Virus record (IMG/VR): IMGVR_UViG_3300048930_000091
Location: 1-47,834 of that record
Direction: 5' to 3' (one strand)
From: a virus
Length of the DNA stretch: 47,834 nucleotides
Position 1 is the first letter of the stretch. Each line of letters begins with the position of its first letter. A program made the position numbers and the translations under genes. The notes beneath the pieces were generated by a model that was not told the DNA's origin, searched no databases, and saw nothing but the letters and a program-made list of their open reading frames with translations. Positions 16,671 to 25,052 of this stretch are shown one piece after another.

Positions 16671-16689
16671 CTTCCATTAAATACAGGTA

Positions 16690-16697
16690 TATTTATA
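16690..16697 (-). promoter_or_regulatory. T4-type late promoter box (TATAAATA), minus strand
   Basis: A perfect TATAAATA on the minus strand lies about 90 bases upstream of the GIY-YIG start, with non-coding sequence on both sides. T4 homing endonuclease genes such as I-TevI are known to be made from late promoters, so the placement is sensible. The motif alone could occur by chance. Confidence 0.5.
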
Positions 16698-16760
16698 AAA
16701 ATTGCCCATTTGATTTTTAGGAATAATCAAGATAAATATCATGCCAACCCGTCATCAAAT

Positions 16761-16877
16761 ATGCCTGGTGGGCAACGACTAGATGAAAATGGCATCCCCA
16801 AATGCAAGAATTACTGCAAGATAAATGGTAGATATGTGAAGTATGAACCCATATATGTGTTTAGAAAGGATTTATAA
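16761..16877 (+). pseudogene. orphan 3' end of the DNA methyltransferase gene
   Basis: These 38 codons plus stop encode MPGGQRLDENGIP...YVFRKDL, matching the last 38 residues of the methyltransferase at 14198-15760 with six differences. Many third-codon positions differ, so it is a diverged allele, not a recent copy. Similarity starts sharply at the ATG of MPG; upstream sequence does not match. The TAA overlaps the ATG of the next gene (TAATG). This fits the original gene end, left behind when the endonuclease cassette brought in a replacement. Confidence 0.85.
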
Positions 16878-17554
16878 TGTTTTGGCGAAAAATGAGATGC
16901 CGGTGTGGAGATCCGTGTATGTGTGTTTGTGGAGATAAATCTTTTGTTTCTGAAAATAAGCCTGCAACCAATCCCCTCTTAAGCAATTGTAGTAGATCTT
17001 GTGATGATACCATAAAGTTAAAACAAGAAATAGTCGAATTAAAACAAAAGATTGAATCATTGCGAAATGAAAATATATCTCTTGAAATACGAAAAAACAA
17101 CTATCAAAATGAATACCGTATTACTTTTGATGCATATAAGAAATATTATATTCATTCAAAGTATACCACACCAATGTTTAAGATAGAAGATATTGTAGAT
17201 GGTAAAAAGTTGAATGCCATTAGATTTAATGTGAAGCAAGATGATGGCGGGCCCAAATGGACAAATGACTATCATGCCTCTGGATACGGTATATATACTT
17301 TAGTAAATTATATGATTACTAATGAAAAAGAAAAGTGGATAATGAAAGGTTACGCCAATATTGGAAAACCTGTTCTAAATTCTAAGCATGAAGCATATTC
17401 TTATAATATACCAAGATCTGGAATTTATGAATTCCCGAATTTAGAATTTGATTCTAGAGAAGAATTGCTAAAGTACATTAATGATGAAACCAAGGGATTC
17501 TGCAATACATTTAATAATAAGTGGCTATTTGAATATGAATTCGAAAAATCATAA
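16877..17554 (+). CDS. hypothetical protein with Cys-rich N-terminus and coiled coil (225 aa)
   Basis: Residues 1-20 contain six Cys in a CRCGDPCMCVCGD cluster that could bind metal. Residues 45-80 form a heptad-like coiled coil (LKQEIVELKQKIESLRNEN). The remainder is an alpha/beta region with YGIYTLVNYM and an end in LFEYEFEKS. I do not recognise the family. Its start overlaps the stop of the orphan methyltransferase end, so before the insertion it was probably coupled to the methyltransferase. Confidence 0.65.
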   Translation: MFWRKMRCRCGDPCMCVCGDKSFVSENKPATNPLLSNCSRSCDDTIKLKQEIVELKQKIESLRNENISLEIRKNNYQNEYRITFDAYKKYYIHSKYTTPMFKIEDIVDGKKLNAIRFNVKQDDGGPKWTNDYHASGYGIYTLVNYMITNEKEKWIMKGYANIGKPVLNSKHEAYSYNIPRSGIYEFPNLEFDSREELLKYINDETKGFCNTFNNKWLFEYEFEKS

Positions 17555-17885
17555 AATACATATAATACCAGACGATGATCGAGGATACCATATCTGGTGG
17601 GGGCTAGAAGATTGGAGCCCTTATTCTGCGTGGATTGCAGGCTACATTGAAAAGAAACCGCCATTTAAGGCTACAATTAGTTGCCAGTTAATGAGCAGCG
17701 ATGACAAAACAGAATATAGAAAGTCAGATTTCAAGAAACTTGACAATGCAGTTTCTTGGTGCTTAAATACTATGTCTGAACGAATGAAGCAGATCTCAGC
17801 CGAGATCAGTAAAACTAAAATAAATATAAAGGAAAACAATGTCGAACAACATGCTGAAAAAAACATTAAAAGATCTAAAAAATGA
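17535..17885 (+). CDS. hypothetical protein (116 aa)
   Basis: I start at the ATG at 17535 (MNSKNHKIHIIPDDDRGYHIWWG), which overlaps the upstream gene by 20 bases; an earlier start would lie deeper in that gene. Trp-rich first half (YHIWWGLEDWSPYSAW), then a helical, charged C-terminus. Its end overlaps the UvsX start by 47 bases, a long overlap that implies the last 15 residues are dispensable or constrained by UvsX. No family is recognised. Confidence 0.6.
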   Translation: MNSKNHKIHIIPDDDRGYHIWWGLEDWSPYSAWIAGYIEKKPPFKATISCQLMSSDDKTEYRKSDFKKLDNAVSWCLNTMSERMKQISAEISKTKINIKENNVEQHAEKNIKRSKK

Positions 17886-18900
17886 ATATGCGACAATAGC
17901 AGATGATGGGCTGGTTGGCGATGTAATGGGATGGATTGATACTCAGTCTATGGTTTTCAATGCACTCGTTAGTGGTTCTATTTACGGTGGCATGGCAGAC
18001 AATAAGATTCTTGCTCTTGCCGGTCAAAGTTCTACTGGCAAGACATTCTTTTGCCTGAGTCTTATTCAGAGTTTCTTAGAGCAAAACAAAGAAGGTGTTT
18101 GCCTTTACTTCGACTCTGAAAATGCCATTACTACAGATATGCTGAATACTCGTGGCATTGACAAGACTAGATTTGCTATTATACCCATTAGCACCGTTCA
18201 AGAATTTCAAAAGCAGGCATTTTCAATTGTTGACAACTATCTTAAAATGCCAGCCGATGAAAGAAAGCCTCTGATCATTGCTCTAGACAGTCTTGGTATG
18301 TTGAGTACGTCTAAAGAGATGGGTGACGTTGCAGAAGGAAAAGAAACGCTGGACATGACTAGAGCCAAGACAATTCGTGGCATTTTCAGGGTTCTCACAC
18401 TCAAGCTTGGCATTGCCCGTATTCCAATGATCATCACTAACCATACATATGCCTCAATGAGTTTGTATAGTTCTGCTGTTCAAAGCGGTGGCGAAGGTAT
18501 TAGATACGCAGCCAGTACAACTATTTTCTTGAGTAAGCGCAAAGAAAAAGAGGGTGATGAAGTAGTTGGTAATATCATTCGTTGTACTACCAATAAGTCT
18601 AGATTTACTAAAGAGAATCAAGAGGTAGAAGTGTTGTTGAGATTTGATACCGGTCTCAATAAATACTACGGATTACTCGAAATAGCAGAAAAGTATGGCA
18701 TCTTTAAGAAACTTGGTCACAGATATGAGTTGCCTGATGGCCGTAAAGTCTTTGGCAAAGAAATAAACGAATCTCCGGAAACGATTTATACCAAAGATGT
18801 TTTAGATCAAATTGACGCAGTAGTATCAAGAGAGTTTAAATATGGCACCCACACGATTCCTGATAAAATTTCCGACTCGCAACCGAATACAGAAGTTTAA
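17839..18900 (+). CDS. uvsX: UvsX-like RecA-family recombinase
   Basis: The 353-residue product has GQSSTGKT at 62-69 (Walker A), LYFDSENAI, LIIALDSLGML (Walker B), and IITNHTYASM...GGEGIRYAASTTIFL, the RecA L1/L2 region. It coats single-stranded DNA and drives strand invasion for recombination-dependent replication with UvsY and UvsW. Start at 17839 is supported by AAAGGA eight bases upstream. Length is close to T4 UvsX (391 aa), slightly shorter. The 3' end overlaps the first glycosyltransferase by 59 bases. Confidence 0.92.
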   Translation: MSNNMLKKTLKDLKNEYATIADDGLVGDVMGWIDTQSMVFNALVSGSIYGGMADNKILALAGQSSTGKTFFCLSLIQSFLEQNKEGVCLYFDSENAITTDMLNTRGIDKTRFAIIPISTVQEFQKQAFSIVDNYLKMPADERKPLIIALDSLGMLSTSKEMGDVAEGKETLDMTRAKTIRGIFRVLTLKLGIARIPMIITNHTYASMSLYSSAVQSGGEGIRYAASTTIFLSKRKEKEGDEVVGNIIRCTTNKSRFTKENQEVEVLLRFDTGLNKYYGLLEIAEKYGIFKKLGHRYELPDGRKVFGKEINESPETIYTKDVLDQIDAVVSREFKYGTHTIPDKISDSQPNTEV

Positions 18901-19576
18901 GAATACATTTGAGAAGTATCAAAATTATTTCTCAAAGACCAATTCTTTAAAGTTTCTTGTAAGCATTGACGATGACGATAAGGTAATGAATTCTAAATCT
19001 ACTTTAGAATACCTTAAGTCATTTGATAATGTCATTATAGACTGTGGCACAAGCACAGGCAAAATAGATGCTGTCAATCGTGGTATGCATCTTATACCAA
19101 AGAACAGTTTTGATATTTTAATGCTTGCTAGCGATGATATGGTACCAATGGTGCCAAAGTATGATATTATCATCGATAGCCACTACAAAGAATATTATCC
19201 AGATTACGACGGTGTAATGCATTATAATGATGGTAGATTGGGACCAAAACTGAACACTTTCTGCGTAATGGGCCGTAAATACTATGAACGGTTCAACTAT
19301 ATCTATAATCCAAGATATAAGAGTGTGTTTGCCGATAACGAGTTTACGGCTGTGAGCAGAATCTTAGACAAGACTACTTATATACCTCTTATTATGTTCC
19401 GACATGCATGGCTGGACACTGTTGGTCCAGATGAGCTGTATGTGAGAAATGAGAATCCGGAACTGTACAAATACGACGAAGGTGTATTTAGAGCCAGAAT
19501 AGAAGAAAAGTTTGATCTAGAAGATGTTATAAAGCGCCGTGGCATTAGTTTAACGCTTGAGGTGCCTAAAAGATGA
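18842..19576 (+). CDS. glycosyltransferase-like protein, type A copy 1
   Basis: The 244-residue product begins with an N-terminal alpha/beta fold ending in a strand and acidic cluster (FLVSIDDDDK), then DILMLASDDM, the two acidic sites expected for nucleotide-sugar and metal binding in a GT-A fold. FNYIYNPRYKSVFADNEFTAV is a shared block with the gene at 20305. Donor and acceptor are unknown. It opens a cassette of sugar genes directly behind uvsX and overlaps it. The next gene starts in its stop (ATGA). Confidence 0.7.
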   Translation: MAPTRFLIKFPTRNRIQKFKNTFEKYQNYFSKTNSLKFLVSIDDDDKVMNSKSTLEYLKSFDNVIIDCGTSTGKIDAVNRGMHLIPKNSFDILMLASDDMVPMVPKYDIIIDSHYKEYYPDYDGVMHYNDGRLGPKLNTFCVMGRKYYERFNYIYNPRYKSVFADNEFTAVSRILDKTTYIPLIMFRHAWLDTVGPDELYVRNENPELYKYDEGVFRARIEEKFDLEDVIKRRGISLTLEVPKR

Positions 19577-20157
19577 TCAAATGGTCTATACTAATATTGA
19601 GTTTACCAAATAGACTAGATATGCTAAAAGAGTTGTATGGTAAATTAACTGCTCAAATAGGCGATCGTAAAGACATAGAAGTGCTAACTATAGTAGATAA
19701 CAGGTCAATGACTGTTGGCGAAAAGAGAAACATGGCACTGTCTCTTGCTAGAGGCGAATACCTTAGTTTCTTAGACGACGACGACACCGTTAGTGATAAC
19801 TATGTAAATCAGATATATAATGCGTTGAATAGTAATCCAGATGTAGTAACATTTGATCAACATTGCAGTGTAAATGGAATAGAGTTTAATGTGTCATTTG
19901 GATTAAAGAATCCCAATGAGCCCGCCATACTCCAAAATGGCAGATATAAAGATATTAGACGCAAGCCATATCATATGTGCGTATGGCGTAGTGTAATCGC
20001 AAAGAATACACCATTTCAAACAATATCGTATGGTGAAGACATTGATTGGATTATGAAGTTATCGATGAGAAGTAAAACTGAAACTCATATCAATGAAGTT
20101 TTGCATTATTATAACTATACTGATAATCAAAGTGAAACATTGAAATTTAGAAAGTAA
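19573..20157 (+). CDS. GT2-family glycosyltransferase, type B copy 1
   Basis: The 194-residue product has the GT2 layout: ILILSLPNRLDMLKEL, then MTVGEKRNMALSLARGEYLSFLDDDDTVSDNY (the DxD metal site), and a late YGEDIDWIMKL, where the acidic pair is the likely catalytic base region. GT2 enzymes transfer sugars with inversion. It is short for the family, so it is probably a minimal domain. It is clearly related to the gene at 20976 (MTVGRKRSILFNIAQGKY). Confidence 0.8.
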   Translation: MIKWSILILSLPNRLDMLKELYGKLTAQIGDRKDIEVLTIVDNRSMTVGEKRNMALSLARGEYLSFLDDDDTVSDNYVNQIYNALNSNPDVVTFDQHCSVNGIEFNVSFGLKNPNEPAILQNGRYKDIRRKPYHMCVWRSVIAKNTPFQTISYGEDIDWIMKLSMRSKTETHINEVLHYYNYTDNQSETLKFRK

Positions 20158-20161
20158 TATA

Positions 20162-20308
20162 ATGTGCCCCAATTGCAAATGTGTAGAATGTCAAAAGATT
20201 ATAGCCGAAGAAAAAAGTAAAGAATTTATGCGCAGGCTTAAACAAGCAAGCGAAGTTGTTTCCACTTGGGCTAAGTGGAAACAAGATATCCTTAAAGGAA
20301 AACCATGA
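20162..20308 (+). CDS. tiny Cys-motif protein (48 aa)
   Basis: A 48-codon frame starts MCPNCKCVECQKII, with C-x2-C-x-C-x2-C suited to one zinc ion, and continues as a charged helix (EEKSKEFMRRLKQASEVV). It starts four bases after the upstream stop and its TGA overlaps the next ATG (ATGA). It is spliced between the two duplicated glycosyltransferase pairs. Function unknown. Confidence 0.6.
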   Translation: MCPNCKCVECQKIIAEEKSKEFMRRLKQASEVVSTWAKWKQDILKGKP

Positions 20309-20979
20309 AAATATTAGTCAATTATCCAACACGAGGCCGTCTTAACAAATTTATCAATAATATTGGCATGTGGATTGCAAATGCATCTGCTAACCACGAA
20401 ATTACATATCTAGTAAAGATCGACGCCGAAGATAAAATCATGAATAATGATCATGCAAAGAACTTGATCACCGAATATCTTACTAAGGATCATCCTAACC
20501 AAAAAGTAGTGTTGCGCGTCTTGGACACAAATACCAAAATACAGGCTATTAATGCATGTATTGGTGAATATGACTTTGACGTAGTTGTTTGTGCCGCAGA
20601 CGATATTACACCAAAGGTTAATGATTGGGATCTGGAAATTGCTAAAGACACGAATCTTGACATCGAAGTTTGTCTGAACTATAATATTGATGACAGAGTG
20701 AAGAATTTTAGAGATTTGGTAATTATGCCTGTCTTTACAAAGAAACTTTATAATAGATTCAAGTATATCTATCATCCTACTTATAGAAGTGAATTTTGCG
20801 ATAACGAGCAAACAGAGGTTCTTGCATCTCTTGGTTTGTTAAACCATATTGACAAAAGACCATTTTATCATGATTGGTATGGAAACCAAGATGCATTGAT
20901 GCAACGCAATATGCAAATTGGTCAGATGCACGATAAAAAGAATTACGAAGCTAGGAAGCTTGCAGGATTTACAATATGA
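20305..20979 (+). CDS. glycosyltransferase-like protein, type A copy 2
   Basis: The 224-residue product is a homologue of the gene at 18842. It shares NYPTRGRLNKF (FPTRNRIQKF), the KIDAEDKIMN acidic site, VVVCAADDI, FKYIYHPTYRSEFCDNEQTEV, and a late FYHDW. The shared order of acidic motifs supports a GT-A enzyme. AAAGGA lies eight bases before its start. Its stop overlaps the next start, as in copy 1, so the gene pair was duplicated as a unit. Confidence 0.7.
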   Translation: MKILVNYPTRGRLNKFINNIGMWIANASANHEITYLVKIDAEDKIMNNDHAKNLITEYLTKDHPNQKVVLRVLDTNTKIQAINACIGEYDFDVVVCAADDITPKVNDWDLEIAKDTNLDIEVCLNYNIDDRVKNFRDLVIMPVFTKKLYNRFKYIYHPTYRSEFCDNEQTEVLASLGLLNHIDKRPFYHDWYGNQDALMQRNMQIGQMHDKKNYEARKLAGFTI

Positions 20980-21614
20980 TTAAATTAACTATCGGCATTC
21001 CTAGTTTACCAAGCAGATCTAGAAAGTATCTAGAGCCGCTTATTGCCAAGCTGCAAAACCAGATAGGCGATGCAAAAGATGTTGAGATAATATCTTTAAT
21101 CGACAATAAGGCAATGACTGTTGGCAGAAAGCGATCTATATTGTTTAATATAGCTCAAGGTAAATATGTTTGTCAAATAGATGACGATGATGATGTAACC
21201 GACGACTTTGTAGATACTTTAAGAAATGCTATCAACGAAGATACAGACGTTGACGTTATTTGCTATAATCAAGAAGCAAATATGAATGGTAAAATATGGA
21301 TAGTAGAAACAAGTTTGTCTCATAACCAAGTTCATCCATTCGATCAAATGAAAGTTGATAAGAATGGTGAATCTGTACCATGTAAAAGACCACCATGGCA
21401 TTGGTGTGCCTGGAAGACTAGTCTTGTGAAAAGTATCCCGTTTGGCAATTCTAATACGCAAGAAGATACAGTATTTGTAATAGATGCAATAAAGGCCGCA
21501 AAGACAGAGATTGTTATACCAAAAGTACTTTGTAAGTACAGATGGTTTCCAAGTGTAAGCCAAGCTCAATTTCAAAATATAAGCCCATCAGACGTATCAA
21601 AGGTAATATTATGA
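20976..21614 (+). CDS. GT2-family glycosyltransferase, type B copy 2
   Basis: The 212-residue product resembles the gene at 19573: TIGIPSLPSRSRKYLEPL, NKAMTVGRKRSILFNIAQGKYVCQIDDDDDVTDDF (metal-binding acidic run) and NTQEDTVFVIDAI. It keeps a HWCAW stretch where copy 1 has HMCVW. The donor sugar is unknown. The next gene starts in its stop (ATGA). Confidence 0.8.
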   Translation: MIKLTIGIPSLPSRSRKYLEPLIAKLQNQIGDAKDVEIISLIDNKAMTVGRKRSILFNIAQGKYVCQIDDDDDVTDDFVDTLRNAINEDTDVDVICYNQEANMNGKIWIVETSLSHNQVHPFDQMKVDKNGESVPCKRPPWHWCAWKTSLVKSIPFGNSNTQEDTVFVIDAIKAAKTEIVIPKVLCKYRWFPSVSQAQFQNISPSDVSKVIL

Positions 21615-22567
21615 AGCAAAATGCCTGTATATGTTATATAACTTGTTTGAGAGATGTAAACCTGCTTATTCGCAGTTTGGCACTGTTGCATAATAATTGG
21701 TCGTATGCAAAAGACTATGATACTATAGTATTTCATGACGATTTAACACCAATGCACATCAGCAAGATTAATGTTGAATTGCACAGGAATTTGGGATATG
21801 TTCCGAATATAAAGTGGTCAAAAATTCAGTTTAATATGCCATCGCATGTATCAACAGATCCTTCGAAATATATTGTAGATCTACGAGAGTTTTGGATGGG
21901 ATATCGGCATATGTGCAATTTCCACTCTTGGGAGATTTACGAGAAATTAAAAGACTATGAATACTATCTTAGATTAGATAGTGACAGTTATATATTGGGT
22001 CCGATAAATATCGACTTGTTTGATTTTATGAAACAAAATGACTTGTCGTACGGTTATATGAGAGATGAAGATAGAGAAGTTCCAAGAGTTGCAATAGATC
22101 TCTGGGAAACTACCAAGAAGTTCATGGCTGATAACAATGTAGATAGAAGTATTATAGATAACCATTTGGTGAATGGTGAATGGGATCTAAAGCTATTTTA
22201 TACTAATTTTGAGATATCCAGAGTTGATACATTTTATAATGAAAAGTATAAGAAATATTATGATTGCTTAAATCAAAGTGGTAAAATATACTATAATAGG
22301 TGGGGCGACGCGCCAATACATTGGTTTGGCGTTAGAATGTTTGTACCAGACAACAAGGTTTGGTCTGTATCTTGTGTGCCGTATCAACATAATAATTGGG
22401 TAAAGAATCTTAGATCTATACCAATTTTAAACAATCTTCCGTGTACTTCGCAGCTATTGAATAAGTATATAGATGGATCTAACGAAGCTGGCAGACTTGG
22501 AAGATTTAATTATGCATGGGCCAGATATATGAAAACTGGCATTGATGGAGTAAATTGGGGTGACTAA
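21611..22567 (+). CDS. GT15-like (KRE2/MNT1-type) glycosyltransferase
   Basis: The 318-residue product has two blocks typical of GT15 alpha-mannosyltransferases: YEYYLRLDSDSYILGPI and the pair FYTNFEISRVDTFY...KIYYNRWGDAPIHWFGV (WSNFEI...FYERWGDAPVHS in fungal enzymes). Family members transfer mannose from GDP-mannose with retention and are known mainly from fungi, where they act in the Golgi. I start at the ATG at 21611, which overlaps the upstream stop; an in-frame extension upstream lies inside that gene. No signal or membrane anchor is seen, so this one is cytoplasmic. Specificity is not shown. Confidence 0.7.
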   Translation: MKQNACICYITCLRDVNLLIRSLALLHNNWSYAKDYDTIVFHDDLTPMHISKINVELHRNLGYVPNIKWSKIQFNMPSHVSTDPSKYIVDLREFWMGYRHMCNFHSWEIYEKLKDYEYYLRLDSDSYILGPINIDLFDFMKQNDLSYGYMRDEDREVPRVAIDLWETTKKFMADNNVDRSIIDNHLVNGEWDLKLFYTNFEISRVDTFYNEKYKKYYDCLNQSGKIYYNRWGDAPIHWFGVRMFVPDNKVWSVSCVPYQHNNWVKNLRSIPILNNLPCTSQLLNKYIDGSNEAGRLGRFNYAWARYMKTGIDGVNWGD

Positions 22568-23135
22568 ATATTATTCTAGTTCGTGCCAGGACTATTACGC
22601 CGATAAAGTATTGCAATTAAAATCTGGGTTCTTTTTGGATATTGGTGCAGGCACAGAAGAAGGTGGAGAAGTAGGGAGTAATACATATTATTTCGAGAAT
22701 ATTGGGTGGAAAGGCATTTGTTTAGATCTAGAAGACAAAAGACTATCAAAAAGACTTTGCACCAAGCTGGCTGTAGAAATAACATCAACTAATCTGAATG
22801 ATATACTAAATCGATTAAATTGCCCAGTTAACGTAGATTATTTGAGCATCGATGTTGATGGGCTAGACTATGAGGTATTAGACCAGTATTTGTCTGGCGG
22901 CCGATCTTTTTCGTTTCTTACAATAGAGCATGATATAGGTACACTAAATCCTGGCAGAGAAGAAGTAAAGAATAAAATCTACACTAGGTTAATGAAAGAT
23001 AACTATATTAGAATTGCAAATAACGTGTGCAATAGATCCGTTGTTGGTAATCTAAATATTGGATATCCATTTGAGGATTGGTACGTAAATCCAAGTTTTG
23101 TCAACACACGGAATTTTTATAATGAAGATAGATAA
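22560..23135 (+). CDS. FkbM-type SAM methyltransferase
   Basis: The 191-residue product starts at GTG and shows SGFFLDIGAGTEEG (SAM-binding loop), GICLDLEDKR, and YLSIDVDGLDYEVLDQYL, the acidic motif characteristic of FkbM methyltransferases. These usually add methyl groups to sugars or other small hydroxyl groups. It overlaps the GT15-like gene by eight bases, so it may methylate the sugar added there. A second, more divergent FkbM protein is at 26225. Confidence 0.75.
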   Translation: MTKYYSSSCQDYYADKVLQLKSGFFLDIGAGTEEGGEVGSNTYYFENIGWKGICLDLEDKRLSKRLCTKLAVEITSTNLNDILNRLNCPVNVDYLSIDVDGLDYEVLDQYLSGGRSFSFLTIEHDIGTLNPGREEVKNKIYTRLMKDNYIRIANNVCNRSVVGNLNIGYPFEDWYVNPSFVNTRNFYNEDR

Positions 23136-24000
23136 TGTCATATTTTGCGCATCTGAATATTATGCCCCATTCTGGAATATACAATCTAGAGTATGGAAAA
23201 CTAAATTTGGTATAAACCCAATACTGATGTTATTTTCTGATAAGTCTTCTTCTGAGCTAAGCTTATCAGAAAAGTACGGTCAAATTGTACCACAAAAGTT
23301 CATTTCTGGCTTACCAGATATTATACAGATACAGTTTAAAAAGTTTTGGTATCCTTCGAATGATCCAGACAAAACATATATTATAGGTGATATCGATCAA
23401 ATACCACTTCAAACTAGTCATTTTCTTTCGAATTTAGATTCTGTAGATGATGATGCCTATGCGCATTTTAACTATTCTTTATGCTCTCAAATGATGGGTA
23501 TCGATAGATCTGTAGCTGGCAATATATACTCTTCTCGTGGTGGTTATGTTAACGGTGGATTTGATTTGCCTGGCCACTATCATTGCGCAAAGGGTAAATA
23601 TTATAGAGACATTTACTTCAAAGATAAATCTTTCGAAGAAGTCATACAATCTGTAATTTCTAGTAATAGATATGGTATGATTAAACAAGAAGAACAAAAG
23701 AATCTTAATATGAATATCCATGGTACATTTTGGGTCGCAGAAGAAATGTATACAAGCGAATATTTGTGGTATGCGTACAGATCTAAAGTTATAAAGGGGT
23801 TGTACTTTAAAGATTATCATATATGGGATGGTAAAATTGATAGAGTTGGTAGATTTGGAAATCAATGGAACGGTAAGAATTATGTATATGATGATTCGAA
23901 ACTTAGAAATGGTGGATATGTAGATATCCATTGTCATCGACCATACCATGAGCAGGAAAAGAGTTTGATGGAAGTCTTAGAAAAGAGCCAAATGATATGA
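23122..24000 (+). CDS. glycosyltransferase-like protein with GDID motif (292 aa)
   Basis: I start at the ATG at 23122 (MKIDNVIFCASEYYAPFW), since the upstream in-frame codons lie within the preceding gene. The product has KTYIIGDIDQIPL, an Asp-x-Asp site fitting a GT-A enzyme, and a C-terminal GGYVDIHCHRPYHEQ. The overall look is of a nucleotide-sugar transferase, but I cannot place it in a family. It overlaps the kinase-aldolase gene (ATGA). Confidence 0.55.
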   Translation: MKIDNVIFCASEYYAPFWNIQSRVWKTKFGINPILMLFSDKSSSELSLSEKYGQIVPQKFISGLPDIIQIQFKKFWYPSNDPDKTYIIGDIDQIPLQTSHFLSNLDSVDDDAYAHFNYSLCSQMMGIDRSVAGNIYSSRGGYVNGGFDLPGHYHCAKGKYYRDIYFKDKSFEEVIQSVISSNRYGMIKQEEQKNLNMNIHGTFWVAEEMYTSEYLWYAYRSKVIKGLYFKDYHIWDGKIDRVGRFGNQWNGKNYVYDDSKLRNGGYVDIHCHRPYHEQEKSLMEVLEKSQMI

Positions 24001-25052
24001 AGTTAATATGCGTATCTGGGCCAAGTGGTGTTGGTAAAAGTACAATAAGTTTGATGCTCAAATGCTTATTGGAAAAGTCTTACATTTTCTGCGGTGATAA
24101 TTATCATAAGTATATAAGATCTAGTCCAATCTGGCAAACAAAAACACATTTTGACCCAGAATGCAACGATTTGGTGCCACTCGAAAAAGATTTGGGTGAG
24201 CTTATATCAACTGGTAGTTCATTTGTTCGACATTATAACCATGATACTGGTGTATTTGATGATTTGGATAGAGTGTCTATTGATTCAGATACAACTGTAA
24301 TATATGAGGGGTTGCATTCCTTCTATCTACAGAATATAATACCCGATTTGAAAATATATGTTGATACAGATGAAAATTTGGCAACTGAATGGAAAATTAG
24401 ACGAGACTGTGCTAAAAGAGGATATACAGAAGATCAAGTTAGAGATATCATTTCTAAGCGTAGACCAGATGAATTAAGGTATATAAAATCTGAAAGAAGT
24501 TCTGCTGATATTATAATTAAATTTGAACAATGTAGAGATTGTATTGATATTTCTTATATACCGTCTACTACTAGGGGCGAAGATGATAGTGTAAAAGAAT
24601 TAATGAGTAAATTAGTTCATCTTTATAGAAGTATGGCAGATTATATTAAGTATTCTCGCCGAGTTGCATCTAACGTAAATTTGGTGCAAAATTCTGGTGG
24701 TAATCTTTCATATAAAGTAACCGATGATTTGATGATTATAAAATCGTCTGGATCTTGTATGAATGATTGTAGTCTTTTTGATGGATACAGCATTTGTAAA
24801 ATAAGCCGCGGGTATTATAGAGAAGAACAAGAATATGATGATGAATTAGAATATGTTGCCAAATATTGTAAGCCATCTATGGAATATGGATTTCATGCTA
24901 ATTTAGAGTATCCTGTAGTTCTTCATGTTCACCCACTAAACTTATTGTCTATCTTATGTAGTAAAGAATCTAGAACGATATTCTTTGAGAATTTTAAGAA
25001 CAATTCTATTAACGGTCCATTGATAGAATATACTACCCCGGATACGAATTGA
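23997..25052 (+). CDS. P-loop kinase fused to the N-terminal part of a class II aldolase
   Basis: Residues 1-195 form a uridine kinase/phosphoribulokinase-like P-loop kinase (SGPSGVGKST, CGDNYH, VIYEGLH). Residues 200-351 form the first part of a class II aldolase/adducin domain: NSGGNLSYKV, IIKSSGSCM, and YPVVLHVHP, whose two His bind the metal. The domain is cut off after IEYTTPDT. Its remaining part is encoded at 25049 in another frame. Such a protein could phosphorylate and cleave or isomerise a sugar for nucleotide-sugar synthesis; the substrate is unknown. A T restored at 25049-25050 would give one 470-residue protein. Confidence 0.75.
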   Translation: MKLICVSGPSGVGKSTISLMLKCLLEKSYIFCGDNYHKYIRSSPIWQTKTHFDPECNDLVPLEKDLGELISTGSSFVRHYNHDTGVFDDLDRVSIDSDTTVIYEGLHSFYLQNIIPDLKIYVDTDENLATEWKIRRDCAKRGYTEDQVRDIISKRRPDELRYIKSERSSADIIIKFEQCRDCIDISYIPSTTRGEDDSVKELMSKLVHLYRSMADYIKYSRRVASNVNLVQNSGGNLSYKVTDDLMIIKSSGSCMNDCSLFDGYSICKISRGYYREEQEYDDELEYVAKYCKPSMEYGFHANLEYPVVLHVHPLNLLSILCSKESRTIFFENFKNNSINGPLIEYTTPDTN

